In this document: piece after piece, positions 22,984 to 31,862 of the stretch
Position numbering within the stretch: position 1 is the stretch's first letter
How the letters are laid out: every line of letters starts with the position of its first letter
Assembly: GCA_020444275.1 (NCBI GenBank)
Contig: JAHLLG010000009.1
Span: 1-41,347 of the forward strand
Direction: 5' to 3'
DNA: 41,347 nt
Origin: Bacteroidota bacterium
GTDB lineage: Bacteria; Bacteroidota; Bacteroidia; Bacteroidales; UBA12077
Notes under the pieces: model-generated
What the model was told of the DNA's origin: nothing
Databases searched by the model: none
What the model saw: the letters and a program-made list of their open reading frames with translations, nothing else
Made by a program: the position numbers and the translations under genes

Positions 22984-23883
22984 ATGATCACTCCTAAAAA
23001 TTTAAAAAAAGGCGATAAAATTGGAATTATTGCACCAGCTCGAAAAATTGAAATGGATGAATTAAAAGCATCCATTGCTGTTTTTGAAAGTTGGGGTTTA
23101 GAAGTAGAATTAGGGAAAAACATATTTGCCCGGGACAGACAGTTTGCCGGAACAGATCAACAACGAGCTGAAGACCTGCAAAGCATGATGGATAATCCGG
23201 AGGTTAGAGCCATTGTATGCGCTCGTGGAGGATATGGAACCATTCGGTTATTACCATTATTAGATTTTTCTAAATTTCAAAAAGATCCCAAGTGGATTGT
23301 AGGCTATAGTGACATAACAGCCTTACATGCACATCTAAACCAAAATATGGGAGTAAAGTCGATTCATGGTATTATGCCTCTCAATTTTCCTAAAGATGGT
23401 ACCGAAAGTCAAGCAATAAAATCCCTTAAAAATTCTCTTTTTGGTAAAGGAAACACATACGAATTTGACAAACACAAATTTAATCGTGAAGGAAAAGTAG
23501 GTGGTGAAATAACAGGAGGAAATCTTTCTGTAGTATACAGTATTGCAGGAACAAAATATGATATTGATCCATCAGGTAAGATTCTAATTATAGAAGATTT
23601 GGATGAATACTTATATCATATCGATCGTATGATGATGAATTTGAAAATGAGTGGAAAATTAGAAAACCTTAAAGCGCTTATAGTGGGAGGAATGTCCGAT
23701 ATGAACGACAATTCGATTCCTTTTGGGAAAACTGCCTATGAAATTATTCATGATGCGATTAAAGAGTATTCCTATCCGGTTTGTTTTGATTTTCCGGCAG
23801 GTCATGTTGAAAACAATTATGCTGTGGTTCTTGGCTGCAAGTGCGAATTAGAAATTGGGAAATCTGTTAAGTTTTCGTATTAG
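22984..23883 (+). CDS. LD-carboxypeptidase (peptidase S66)
   Basis: A 299-residue serine peptidase of family S66, which trims the D-Ala from murein tetrapeptides during peptidoglycan recycling; the same family includes MccF immunity peptidases. Visible features are the N-terminal KKGDKIGIIAPAR, the RGGYGTIRLL loop and the nucleophile Ser109 in GYSDITALH. The Glu-containing IIEDLDEYLYHIDRM and the His in FPAGHVENNY complete the Ser-Glu-His triad. It starts immediately after the DUF3307 stop codon. The last 4 nt overlap the convergent gene at 23880-24512. Confidence 0.93.
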   Translation: MITPKNLKKGDKIGIIAPARKIEMDELKASIAVFESWGLEVELGKNIFARDRQFAGTDQQRAEDLQSMMDNPEVRAIVCARGGYGTIRLLPLLDFSKFQKDPKWIVGYSDITALHAHLNQNMGVKSIHGIMPLNFPKDGTESQAIKSLKNSLFGKGNTYEFDKHKFNREGKVGGEITGGNLSVVYSIAGTKYDIDPSGKILIIEDLDEYLYHIDRMMMNLKMSGKLENLKALIVGGMSDMNDNSIPFGKTAYEIIHDAIKEYSYPVCFDFPAGHVENNYAVVLGCKCELEIGKSVKFSY

Positions 23884-24512
23884 CGTATGACTAACTCATA
23901 ATCGGCAGGAATTTTAAATAAATCTCTGCTCACTTCGTTATCGCTAATATTCACCACATAGGTTCTTGATTTTTCCCTGCGCAAAAGGGTTCTTTCAACA
24001 CTTAGCATAGGGAAAAAACCCTGTGTTTCGGGAATCTTGCCAAAAAACTCGTAGGTGTTATCGGTGTTGTTAATGAGTTTCACCAGATCTTCGAAAAAAT
24101 AGAAATTGTTTTGTGATACCCAATAAGCGATCTCTGTGTTACGTTCCTTATTTTTTACTCTCCACTGATAGCATTGATAATCACCAACCATTCTGGAGTT
24201 CTCTGTTTTTAATATCGTGTAATTGTCGGAATTTGTATTGTTGCTTTTATTTACCTCCAATTGGGTATACATCTTTTTTGATGGACTTAAGATATAAACT
24301 TGTTTGTTTTCCAGATTAATTAGAAGCGACTGCTCAATGGTATGATTACTGTCAAACTTGTCAATTCGCACATTATTATTTTTAATAAAATAGGTGAAAT
24401 ATGAAGTGTTGTAAAGTGATTCGTGTACAACTTCAATTTTACCTTCAAATGCTTCTGTGCTGGCATTTAAAGAGTTTACGATTAGCAAGAAACTTAATAA
24501 AAAGTTTAACAT
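23880..24512 (-). CDS. Exported DUF4412-like protein
   Basis: A 210-residue protein with a signal peptide (about 18 residues, ending near LNAS). It resembles DUF4412-like exported proteins of Bacteroidota: FEGKIEVVHES at the start, then repeated strands such as YFTYFIKNNNVRID and LINLENKQVYIL, followed by DYQCYQWRVK. Such proteins look like LolA-fold-type beta-sheet periplasmic proteins. No enzyme motif is visible. It converges with the S66 peptidase gene, overlapping by 4 nt, with no terminator between them. Function unknown. Confidence 0.7.
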   Translation of the reverse strand: MLNFLLSFLLIVNSLNASTEAFEGKIEVVHESLYNTSYFTYFIKNNNVRIDKFDSNHTIEQSLLINLENKQVYILSPSKKMYTQLEVNKSNNTNSDNYTILKTENSRMVGDYQCYQWRVKNKERNTEIAYWVSQNNFYFFEDLVKLINNTDNTYEFFGKIPETQGFFPMLSVERTLLRREKSRTYVVNISDNEVSRDLFKIPADYELVIR

Positions 24513-24609
24513 AACTAAAAATCAATTATCTTTATCAAAATGATTAGTAAATCAAGCCATATTATCTTACAGAGATAGATATGAAAAGGTTACAAAAGTA
24601 AATAAAAAA

Positions 24610-24975
24610 ATGGCTGATCATAACAAATTAGGTAAGAAAGGAGAAGAAATTGCCCGAAATTATATGGCTCAAAACGGGTATAAGTTAAGAGACACAAACT
24701 GGCGCTATAGAAAGAATGAAATTGATATTATTGCCGAAAAAAATAACTTTTTAGTGGTTGTGGAAGTAAAGACCCGGACAAACGATTATTTTGAGCATCC
24801 AAAAGAGGCGGTAACACGTAAAAAGCAAAAATTTATTATACAAGCTACTGAAGCCTATATTATGGAAAATGATATTGACATGGAAACCCGGTTTGATATC
24901 ATAGCCGTAACAATAATTAATCATAAAACAGAGATTGAGCATATTGAAGATGCTTTTCAACCCAGTTTATTATAG
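24610..24975 (+). CDS. YraN/UPF0102 nuclease-like protein
   Basis: A 121-residue protein of the YraN (UPF0102) family, a Holliday-junction-resolvase-like restriction-endonuclease fold. Visible are GKKGEEIARNYMAQNGY, the NEIDIIAEKNNFLVVVEVKTR stretch with the D...E-V-K active-site signature (D at about residue 39, EVK at about 53-55), and AVTRKKQKFI. The length is typical. The next gene starts 9 nt after its stop codon. The biochemical role in the cell is not established. Confidence 0.92.
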   Translation: MADHNKLGKKGEEIARNYMAQNGYKLRDTNWRYRKNEIDIIAEKNNFLVVVEVKTRTNDYFEHPKEAVTRKKQKFIIQATEAYIMENDIDMETRFDIIAVTIINHKTEIEHIEDAFQPSLL

Positions 24976-24984
24976 TTGAGAGAT

Positions 24985-25341
24985 ATGAATATTGAAGAAT
25001 TCAGAGATTATTGTTTAAATAAAAAAGTAGTTACAGAAGGCTTTCCTTTTGACGAAACCACGCTGGTTTTTAAAGTGATGAACAAAATGTTTGCTTTAAC
25101 CGATGTTGAAGATGAGTTTAGTATAAATCTAAAGTGCGATCCTGAAAAGGCTATCCGTTTGAGAGAAGAATATCCTGATCAGGTAATGCCCGGATATCAC
25201 ATGAATAAAAATCACTGGAACACAATTATTGTTGATGGCACGATACCAGATAAGATTTTATATCAGTGGGTTGATGAGTCGTATGATTTAATTGTAAAAT
25301 CGCTACCAAAAGCTAAAAGAGAGGAATTAGAAAAGGAATAA
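24985..25341 (+). CDS. MmcQ/YjbR-family protein
   Basis: A 118-residue protein of the MmcQ/YjbR family (CyaY-like fold, often annotated as DNA-binding). Typical segments are FPFDETTLVFKVMNKMFAL, SINLKCDPEKAIRLREEYP, PGYHMNKNHWNTI and a C-terminal SYDLIVKSLPKAKREEL. I place the start at the ATG at 24985. An in-frame TTG at 24976 abuts the previous stop codon but adds only three residues with no family support. Probably in an operon with yraN and the DUF502 gene 36 nt downstream. Confidence 0.88.
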   Translation: MNIEEFRDYCLNKKVVTEGFPFDETTLVFKVMNKMFALTDVEDEFSINLKCDPEKAIRLREEYPDQVMPGYHMNKNHWNTIIVDGTIPDKILYQWVDESYDLIVKSLPKAKREELEKE

Positions 25342-25377
25342 AATAAATTTTAACTTTACCCAAATTAGGCAAGTAAA

Positions 25378-25968
25378 ATGAAACGACTGTTAGGATATTT
25401 TTTTCAAGGGCTATTGTATATTGCTCCGCTCGGAATTACCATTGCTGTGCTCTATACATCGTTTGTCTTTTTAGATGGATTATTTCAACCATTTTTAACC
25501 CAATATTTGGGAATAAACGTTCCGGGACTAAGTTTAATCATGGTTTTTCTCCTGGTTGCTTTTCTGGGATTTATTGGACAAACTATTATAGCCAGACCAA
25601 TTAAGAGATTAGTCAATCATCTTATTAATAAAGCCCCACTGGTTAAAGTAATTTACTCTTCGTTAAGAGATTTGTTATCGGCCTTTGTCGGTAAAGAACG
25701 AAAGTTTAATCAACCGGTGCTTGTAAAGGTTAATCCTGTTTCGGAGCTTGAGAAACTGGGTTTTCTTACACAGGAAGATGTTTCTAATTTAGGTGTTGAA
25801 GGTAAAAAAGTAGCCGTATATTTTCCACACTCCTATAATTTTTCAGGAGAACTTTTTATTGTTCCTGCTGAGTATGTTAAAAAAATTGATGGAAGTCCGG
25901 CTGATGTGATGAAATTTATTGTTTCGGGCGGAGTAGCTAATTATGAAATAGACAAAAACCAAAAATAA
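25378..25968 (+). CDS. DUF502 membrane protein
   Basis: A 196-residue inner-membrane protein of the DUF502 family. Two transmembrane helices lie at about residues 10-32 (GLLYIAPLGITIAVLYTSFVF) and 50-70 (LSLIMVFLLVAFLGFIG), as is usual. The family signatures follow: a soluble part with the VKVIYSSLRDLLSAFVG motif, then LGFLTQ and VAVYFPHSYNFSGE. The function is unknown; the family is linked to membrane and COV-type proteins in plants. It is 36 nt downstream of the YjbR-like gene and 1 nt upstream of the peptidase gene. Confidence 0.9.
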   Translation: MKRLLGYFFQGLLYIAPLGITIAVLYTSFVFLDGLFQPFLTQYLGINVPGLSLIMVFLLVAFLGFIGQTIIARPIKRLVNHLINKAPLVKVIYSSLRDLLSAFVGKERKFNQPVLVKVNPVSELEKLGFLTQEDVSNLGVEGKKVAVYFPHSYNFSGELFIVPAEYVKKIDGSPADVMKFIVSGGVANYEIDKNQK

Positions 25969-25969
25969 C

Positions 25970-27091
25970 ATGAACACAAAATTTTTAATGGGAGCTTTAT
26001 TAGCTCTTTTTATTACAATGAATGCCTCCGCACAGGAGGAAAAAACAGGATATCTGTTTAAAGATTTAACCGATATTAAAGTAACTTCAGTTAAAGATCA
26101 GATGAGAACGGGAACCTGCTGGAGCTTCTCAACAACATCATTTATCGAAGCCGAAATCCTTCGAATGCGTAATGAAGAATATGATTTGTCTGAAATGTAT
26201 TTTTCCAGATTTGCATATGAGGAAAAAGCTCTTGATTTTGTGCGTTATCACGGGAAAATGAATTTCGGAGAAGGAGGTCAGGCTCACGATGTTATGAATC
26301 AAATTGATAAGCATGGCTTTATTACACAAGAAGCTTACGAAGGGAATGAATATGACCCGGGACATTACAGACATGCTGAAATGGAGAAGATCTTAAAAGC
26401 TATACTTGATGTGGTGATTACAAAACCTAATAAAAAGCTTACACCGGTTTGGTTCGATGCATATAAAGCCGTACTCGACACGTATATGGGAGAAGTTCCT
26501 GGAAAATTTTCTGTAAATGGCCAAATGGTTACACCAAAGGAGTTTGTAAAGAAGCTGAATTTCAACACAAAAGATTATGTTGAACTAACTTCTTTTACAC
26601 ATCATCCATTTTATGAAGCGGTAATTTTAGAAGTGCCTGATAACTGGTCAAACGATCCGTATTATAACTTACCATTAGATGAACTTATGGAAGTAATGAA
26701 TTATTCATTAGAAGAGGGCTATACTTTTGTTTGGGACGGCGATGTTGGTTTTGACGGATTTTCTCACAAGAACGGTGTTGCAATTGTTCCTGTTGGTGAA
26801 TTTGAATTTACGGAGCCTAAGGAGGAAAAAGAAATTGATGTTGCTTATCGCCAGAAAGAGTTTGATAATTTAACAACAACCGACGATCACTTAATGCATA
26901 TTACTGCATTGGCAAAAGATCAGAAGGGAACCATGTACTATAAAACCAAAAACTCCTGGAATGCTGATAGTAATAGTTTAGGAGGCTATTTATACATGTC
27001 GGAAAGTTATATGCGCTTAAATACCATTGCTATAATGGTTCATAAAGACGCTATTCCGAAAGCAATTAAAGAGAAACTAAGCATAAAATAA
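25970..27091 (+). CDS. Exported C1-family cysteine peptidase (bleomycin-hydrolase-like)
   Basis: A 373-residue papain-like peptidase of the aminopeptidase C/bleomycin hydrolase group, with a signal peptide cleaved near SAQ (residue 22), so it works in the periplasm or outside. The catalytic cysteine is C50 in DQMRTGTCWSFS, preceded by the oxyanion Gln (Q44). The histidine lies in DHLMHITALAKD, and the Asn in KTKNSWNADSNSLGGYLYMS. It is shorter than cytosolic PepC (about 440-460 residues), as is usual in exported Bacteroidota homologues. It is the last gene of the plus-strand run, and an inverted-repeat element follows. Confidence 0.92.
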   Translation: MNTKFLMGALLALFITMNASAQEEKTGYLFKDLTDIKVTSVKDQMRTGTCWSFSTTSFIEAEILRMRNEEYDLSEMYFSRFAYEEKALDFVRYHGKMNFGEGGQAHDVMNQIDKHGFITQEAYEGNEYDPGHYRHAEMEKILKAILDVVITKPNKKLTPVWFDAYKAVLDTYMGEVPGKFSVNGQMVTPKEFVKKLNFNTKDYVELTSFTHHPFYEAVILEVPDNWSNDPYYNLPLDELMEVMNYSLEEGYTFVWDGDVGFDGFSHKNGVAIVPVGEFEFTEPKEEKEIDVAYRQKEFDNLTTTDDHLMHITALAKDQKGTMYYKTKNSWNADSNSLGGYLYMSESYMRLNTIAIMVHKDAIPKAIKEKLSIK

Positions 27092-27103
27092 AAAGAATAG
27101 ATT

Positions 27104-27170
27104 ATTGCGAGTGTAACGAAGCAATCTGTTATACCGATAGATTGCTTCAGTCGCACAGCTCCTTCGCAAT
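27104..27170. repeat. 67-bp inverted-repeat element between convergent genes
   Basis: The outer ends ATTGCGA (27104-27110) and TCGCAAT (27164-27170) are complementary. So are the inner arms GAAGCAATCT (27118-27127) and AGATTGCTTC (27139-27148). It lies between the C1 peptidase gene and the convergent LuxE-like gene, where it could end transcription in both directions. Closely similar inverted repeats are scattered through Bacteroidota genomes. Confidence 0.75.
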
Positions 27171-27183
27171 GACTTTGATGTTT

Positions 27184-28173
27184 TTATTCTGTTACCAACA
27201 AGTTACAGCCACGAACATCACTATAATCAAATCTGCCTAATATTTCAAATTTGCCGTCTGTATGAATCTTTCCCAAATCTTTGGTTTCAATAAATGAGCA
27301 AGAGTTAATATTAGCTAAGTCAATTACATTAATTCCTCCTGATTTTCCCTGTTCAAGATAATTGAACGGATCATAAGTGTCGCGTATTAATATTTTCATC
27401 CATGGAGGTGTTGTAAACTGGCCATTTTCTTTGGAATATGCCTGAGATAGTAGTTCTGTCATTCCATATTCGGAATGTATTGATTTAACTTGAAAACGTG
27501 AAGACAAGTATGCATGTAATTCTTTTTTTGTTAACTCTTTTCGTTTTCCTTTCATACCTCCAGTTTCCATGATGATAACATTGGAAAGATCCATCGGAAA
27601 TTGTTCTGCCAGATCAATTAATGCATACGAAACGCCAAGCACAAAAACGTTTTTATTTTCATTGGTTAGTTTCTTTAACTTGCTGGCGAGCTCATCAATA
27701 TTATCCAAATAAAACCCACTATCCGGATGATTCGATTTTTGAATCAGATGATCAACCATATATACAAGCGAAGAGCTCTCGTTATCGAGGTACGTGGGTA
27801 ACAATGCCAGCATACACAGGTTTTCTATTTTTCCATAATGCTTTTCAAAACTTTTTGTAAAGCTGGTTTCATAAACAGAAATATCGGTAATAAAATGATT
27901 GCTTCTTTCCACCCCTGTTGTTCCGCTACTAAAGAACGTTTTTTCTGGATCTTGTTCGCCTGTAATTACTTTGTGCGACTTGAAAAATTCAATGGGTAAA
28001 AAGGGAATATCCTTAATATCATTAATGGTTGCAACGTTAGTTCCTAAATGAAAAAGGTACTCTTTATACACCTTATTATTTTCAGCCTGATAATTAAAGA
28101 TTCGTAGAGCTAAATCATTAAATTCACGTTCGTTTTTAATTGAAAATATTTCATCAATAGAAAAGTTGTGCAT
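27184..28173 (-). CDS. LuxE/PaaK-like acyl-protein synthetase
   Basis: A 329-residue adenylate-forming enzyme of the LuxE (acyl-protein synthetase) family within the PaaK/ANL superfamily. The phosphate-binding motif is FFSSGTTGVERS at about residues 80-91, and the EYGMTELLSQAY adenine-binding stretch lies near 220-231. The C-terminal RFDYSDVRGCNLL suits the short form lacking a full mobile domain. LuxE enzymes activate fatty acids and pass them to a protein thioester. The luciferase genes luxC, luxD and luxAB are absent, so this is a stand-alone homologue of unknown substrate, 36 nt downstream of the TPR-CHAT gene and probably co-transcribed with it. Confidence 0.85.
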   Translation of the reverse strand: MHNFSIDEIFSIKNEREFNDLALRIFNYQAENNKVYKEYLFHLGTNVATINDIKDIPFLPIEFFKSHKVITGEQDPEKTFFSSGTTGVERSNHFITDISVYETSFTKSFEKHYGKIENLCMLALLPTYLDNESSSLVYMVDHLIQKSNHPDSGFYLDNIDELASKLKKLTNENKNVFVLGVSYALIDLAEQFPMDLSNVIIMETGGMKGKRKELTKKELHAYLSSRFQVKSIHSEYGMTELLSQAYSKENGQFTTPPWMKILIRDTYDPFNYLEQGKSGGINVIDLANINSCSFIETKDLGKIHTDGKFEILGRFDYSDVRGCNLLVTE

Positions 28174-28209
28174 CAGGTCAGAATTTTGAGTATTCTTGTG
28201 TAAAAGTAG

Positions 28210-31095
28210 TTAATTGTTCAAGAGAATAAAAGCTCCCCAATAGAAAGGTGCCGGATATTGCTCTTTTATTTCATTCTGGGCTTTCTTAAATGCTTGCAAC
28301 TTATTACCACTACCTAAATAATATGTATAAAACTTGGTCATTAACAATTGAGTAACCTCATCGCTTACCTGCCAAAGACTCATCATGATTGATTTTGATC
28401 CTGCAATCTGGAAAGCACGTTGCAAACCATAAACTCCTTCACCATTAACGATTTCACCCAGTCCGGTTTCGCATGCACTTAACACCACAAGTTCTGTTTC
28501 GTTTAAATCAAGCAGCATAGCTTCATAAGCATTCAAAATTCCATCGTTAGAAGATTTATTTTCGGGGTTACCAATTTGTTGTATGGTATTATCGGCACCT
28601 GTAAACATTAATCCGGATCGTAATAATGGGTTTTCTTTTGCTTTTTCTATTTCAACACCAAAAATTTTCTTTTTTGTCTTGCTTACATCTGGTAAAAAGA
28701 ACCCATGTGTTGCAATATGCATGATTGGTGGATTATTAACTTTTTTAATATTATCTTCTGAGGCATCATCGGCAAGGTAGGTGTTTGTAGACCATTTTTC
28801 TGAAGATAGTATCTGATCAATTTTTTCCACCTCAACTTTTGTTCCCGGAAGCTCTGCCAAAGGCATTTCCGATACCAAATCCCAATTCAAATCTTTAGCA
28901 TAATTAGGGTTTCCGAATAGTGTTGCCCGGCTTACCGATTGATCAAAACCATTTTGAATATGGTTTTTTACACCAGGTAATTCTTTGGTGTTAGGAACAT
29001 AAACAATCTCTTTTTGATCGAATAAAAATTTGCCTTGCTTGTTTTGAAGAGTATTCAGGTTGATTTGAGTATAAATTCCGTCGAGCGAAACAAAGAGTCT
29101 GGAACTGCTTTCGGTTAAAGGAGCGACTTTTCCCCAAAAAATTTCATAGAAATTGTTAGTTTTTGCTGCACGTTGCATGTTTCTTTTATACTCCCGGAGA
29201 TATTTATCTTCCAGTAATTTTCCATTATTAAGAACAACTAATTGGGGTTTTTGATTTTGGTTGTTTAAAATTAAGAATCCATAATGAATAGTAGTATCCG
29301 GAATCAAATAATTGTATTTAGGAATACGGATTATTTCAAGAGCGGCTTCGTCTGCTTGAATGGAACCCGCAATTTCTTGATAATTTGATGACTTGATTTG
29401 ATATCCTTCGGCAAAAAGCGATGATTTTTGCGATAATTCTTTTTCTTTATTATTGGTTATGTGTTCAATGGAATCAATATTTACTTTTTGGTCATGTAAC
29501 TCATCTTCTGTTAAAGTGTATAGTCTGGCAAGATATTTTTTCAGATCAATCCAGTCTTCATATAATGTAATTAATTCATTGTCGTTGCTTTGCAAGATCT
29601 GATTTTTAACTTTATTGCTTGTGTTTAACAGAAGTGCTTTTGTGGCAATATGATAATTATAAATGTCTATAGATAGTTGGGGTTGTTTCTCAATAGCTTG
29701 TAGTGCAAATGAATAGAAGCGCAAAAACTTAGGATGTATTTTATTCCAAAAAGCGGATTTTTCATTTTCGCTCATAGGAGGGAAATAGGTGTTGATTTGA
29801 TAAATATATTCATCCATTACCTGCTTATAGAGTATGGTTGCACTGGAATAATCTTCTTTCATCCAATTTAATATAGCCAGGTTTTCAATGGTTGCTACAT
29901 AATCGGGATGATGCTCGTTGAGGATTTTTTCCTGAATTTGCTTGCTTTCTAGCAAAAGAGGTTCGGCCAATGTGATATTTTGCGAAAACTGATAAAATGT
30001 CGCCAGTTCATAGCAGGTTTTTGCATACAAGGCACTGTTGGTGCCAAATTTCCACTTATATATATCTTTAGCTTTAGTCAGGTACTCTTCAACTTTATGA
30101 TACTCGCCTTTTTCCATATAAAGCGATGCCAGGTTTCTAAGTAATGCCGCATAATCCGGGTGGTTGTGCCCGATTCGGCTTTCTTGTATTTGCAAGGCTT
30201 CAAGGTAAATTCTTTCGGCCTGATCCAGATCATCCATTAGCTGATACAATAGAGCAAGATTCATATACAATCGTATGTAGTTGGGTGATTTTTTCTTTAA
30301 CTGAATGTCGGCAATTTTAATAGACTTAAGCATTAGCTTTTCAGCTTGCTCATAACGGCCAATGGTTTGAAAAAGCATAGCATTATTGTTTAAGACGATG
30401 GCATATTGTGTGCTGTTTTCGCCGTGAGCTGCTTTTATTATTTGTGTCGCTTCTTTAAAGAGTTGTTCCGACTCGTTATATTTTCCCTGGTCCTTATATA
30501 AAACAGCCAAATTATTTAAAGATACGCCATAACCTAACTGATCACTGATTTTATCCTTGCGAATTTTCAATGCTTTTAACGTATATTTCTCTGCTTTGGC
30601 AAACCGTCCCGTGCTATGATGAACCAAACCTAAATTGCTGTAAGTTAATGCAGCCCTTTTTGTATTGCTTAAATCTTCATACTCGTAAATATTAATTGCA
30701 GAGAAAAATGCTAATTCTGCACCACGAAACCGATTAGAAGCATAAAGCATTTCACCAACATCATTAAAACTTTCAGCTTTCTCCTCCTCTGTTTTATTTT
30801 CAAACGTATTACCTTTTAGTACATTTAGTAAGAGCTTTTTATGGCGTGCATATTTTTCTTCGTTTTCGTACAAGCCCGAATTATCGCTAAATGAAACAGC
30901 ATAATTGTAATCCGTTGCATCATAAGCTTCTTTCGATTTTTCCAATTGGTTTATTAACTCATCTTTTAACTGATCAACAAGTTCTTCTTCTTCAACAAAC
31001 TTCTGAATTTTTTTAAGTATCTGAGCGTTTGAAAATGCTGAAAATACTATTATCAGGATGAGACCAAGTATAGTTTTTTTCATAGTATCATACAT
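28210..31095 (-). CDS. Exported TPR-CHAT protein
   Basis: A 961-residue protein with a signal peptide, about ten or more tetratricopeptide repeats (about residues 90-430, for example YSNLGLVHHSTGRFAKAEKY and LNNLAVLYKDQGKYNESEQL), a helical linker, and a C-terminal CHAT caspase-like peptidase domain (about 650-961). The catalytic His is in MHIATHGFFLP and the Cys in VVLSACETGLGE. The domain ends FYWGAFILLNN as the family does. The signal peptide begins at the second Met (MKKTILGLILIIVFS), so the true start is probably 31083. That ATG directly abuts an inverted repeat. The location implies extracytoplasmic function, unlike CRISPR-linked TPR-CHAT. Target unknown. Confidence 0.9.
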   Translation of the reverse strand: MYDTMKKTILGLILIIVFSAFSNAQILKKIQKFVEEEELVDQLKDELINQLEKSKEAYDATDYNYAVSFSDNSGLYENEEKYARHKKLLLNVLKGNTFENKTEEEKAESFNDVGEMLYASNRFRGAELAFFSAINIYEYEDLSNTKRAALTYSNLGLVHHSTGRFAKAEKYTLKALKIRKDKISDQLGYGVSLNNLAVLYKDQGKYNESEQLFKEATQIIKAAHGENSTQYAIVLNNNAMLFQTIGRYEQAEKLMLKSIKIADIQLKKKSPNYIRLYMNLALLYQLMDDLDQAERIYLEALQIQESRIGHNHPDYAALLRNLASLYMEKGEYHKVEEYLTKAKDIYKWKFGTNSALYAKTCYELATFYQFSQNITLAEPLLLESKQIQEKILNEHHPDYVATIENLAILNWMKEDYSSATILYKQVMDEYIYQINTYFPPMSENEKSAFWNKIHPKFLRFYSFALQAIEKQPQLSIDIYNYHIATKALLLNTSNKVKNQILQSNDNELITLYEDWIDLKKYLARLYTLTEDELHDQKVNIDSIEHITNNKEKELSQKSSLFAEGYQIKSSNYQEIAGSIQADEAALEIIRIPKYNYLIPDTTIHYGFLILNNQNQKPQLVVLNNGKLLEDKYLREYKRNMQRAAKTNNFYEIFWGKVAPLTESSSRLFVSLDGIYTQINLNTLQNKQGKFLFDQKEIVYVPNTKELPGVKNHIQNGFDQSVSRATLFGNPNYAKDLNWDLVSEMPLAELPGTKVEVEKIDQILSSEKWSTNTYLADDASEDNIKKVNNPPIMHIATHGFFLPDVSKTKKKIFGVEIEKAKENPLLRSGLMFTGADNTIQQIGNPENKSSNDGILNAYEAMLLDLNETELVVLSACETGLGEIVNGEGVYGLQRAFQIAGSKSIMMSLWQVSDEVTQLLMTKFYTYYLGSGNKLQAFKKAQNEIKEQYPAPFYWGAFILLNN

Positions 31096-31111
31096 TATAA
31101 CTTATGATACT
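31084..31111 (-). promoter_or_regulatory. Inverted repeat adjoining the TPR-CHAT start codon
   Basis: AGTATCATA (31084-31092) and TATGATACT (31103-31111) are a perfect 9-bp inverted repeat with a 10-nt loop. It ends directly at the preferred ATG (31083). It could be an operator or an mRNA hairpin that limits initiation. Confidence 0.45.
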
Positions 31112-31178
31112 AAATTAATAAATATTCTACAATAATATGTTGATAGTTTGAATAATAACACGCAGGAGTGAAATATAA

Positions 31179-31207
31179 AACTGCCGCAAAATAGTATTGC
31201 GACAGTT
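31179..31207 (-). terminator. Intrinsic terminator after the small exported-protein gene
   Basis: On the minus strand AACTGTCGCAA and TTGCGGCAGTT form an 11-bp stem (one G-U pair in the RNA) around a 7-nt loop, followed by TTATATTT. It ends the transcript of the gene at 31238-31696. Confidence 0.75.
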
Positions 31208-31237
31208 GGGGATATATGGTGTTTTTTGGAGAATGTG

Positions 31238-31696
31238 CTATAAAATAAAGAAGTTATGCTTTTGTACCCACTTTTCTCCAGTATTAATTGCTGTTGTCCC
31301 TTTCAATTCATAATTGGCTATCGATATATTTATCATCCAGGGTTCAATTTCTTTATGTTCATCGATTACCTCTTCGTTCCAGATAGGACCAGCTACCTGC
31401 CAAAAGAATTCATCAAACATCCACTCTTCAAGTTGTTTATGTTTTTGTTCAATTACCTCGCTTAATGTTTGATCATTAATTGATTGAATCTGTTTAGCTG
31501 AGTTTTGTTCATCCAGTTGTGCTAATAATAAAACCGTTGAGGTAGTGCTCTTAAGCGTCTGAATGCGCTTGCTTAAGTTTGTGTTGGAAGCCAGAATATT
31601 TGTGTAATTGCTTTGAGCATATACACCTAACACAAAAAAGAAAAGTACTATAGACAAACCGAAAAAGCTTATTGCTGTTTTTGCTATTGATTTCAT
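31238..31696 (-). CDS. Small exported protein with two EWM-type motifs
   Basis: A 152-residue protein with a signal peptide (MKSIAKTAISFFGLSIVLFF, cleavage near YAQ at about 28). The mature part has a helical middle (about 45-85) and two similar short motifs near the C terminus: LEEWMFDEFFW and, 26 residues on, IEPWMINISI. Proteins with such repeated E-x-WM motifs occur in Bacteroidota but have no known function. It lies between the SusC-like receptor gene (166 nt upstream) and a good terminator, so it may be expressed with the receptor. It has no lipobox. Confidence 0.65.
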   Translation of the reverse strand: MKSIAKTAISFFGLSIVLFFFVLGVYAQSNYTNILASNTNLSKRIQTLKSTTSTVLLLAQLDEQNSAKQIQSINDQTLSEVIEQKHKQLEEWMFDEFFWQVAGPIWNEEVIDEHKEIEPWMINISIANYELKGTTAINTGEKWVQKHNFFIL

Positions 31697-31862
31697 AATT
31701 TACTCCTTTCTTTTTGTAACTCGCTAAACTAAATAACATGGTTTATGCCAAAATTTGTAATAAACTGTAAAACAAAACATAAGGTGTGTTGCAATGAGAA
31801 TTGTACTGCAAAAAAATGAACGGTTACAGTACACCCTGTGTTCGAAAGTGTACAAAAAAAGA

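Noticed and set aside
24976-24984. TTG start for the YjbR-like gene
   Set aside because: It adds only three residues and lies directly after a stop codon. The ATG at 24985 gives the family-typical N terminus.
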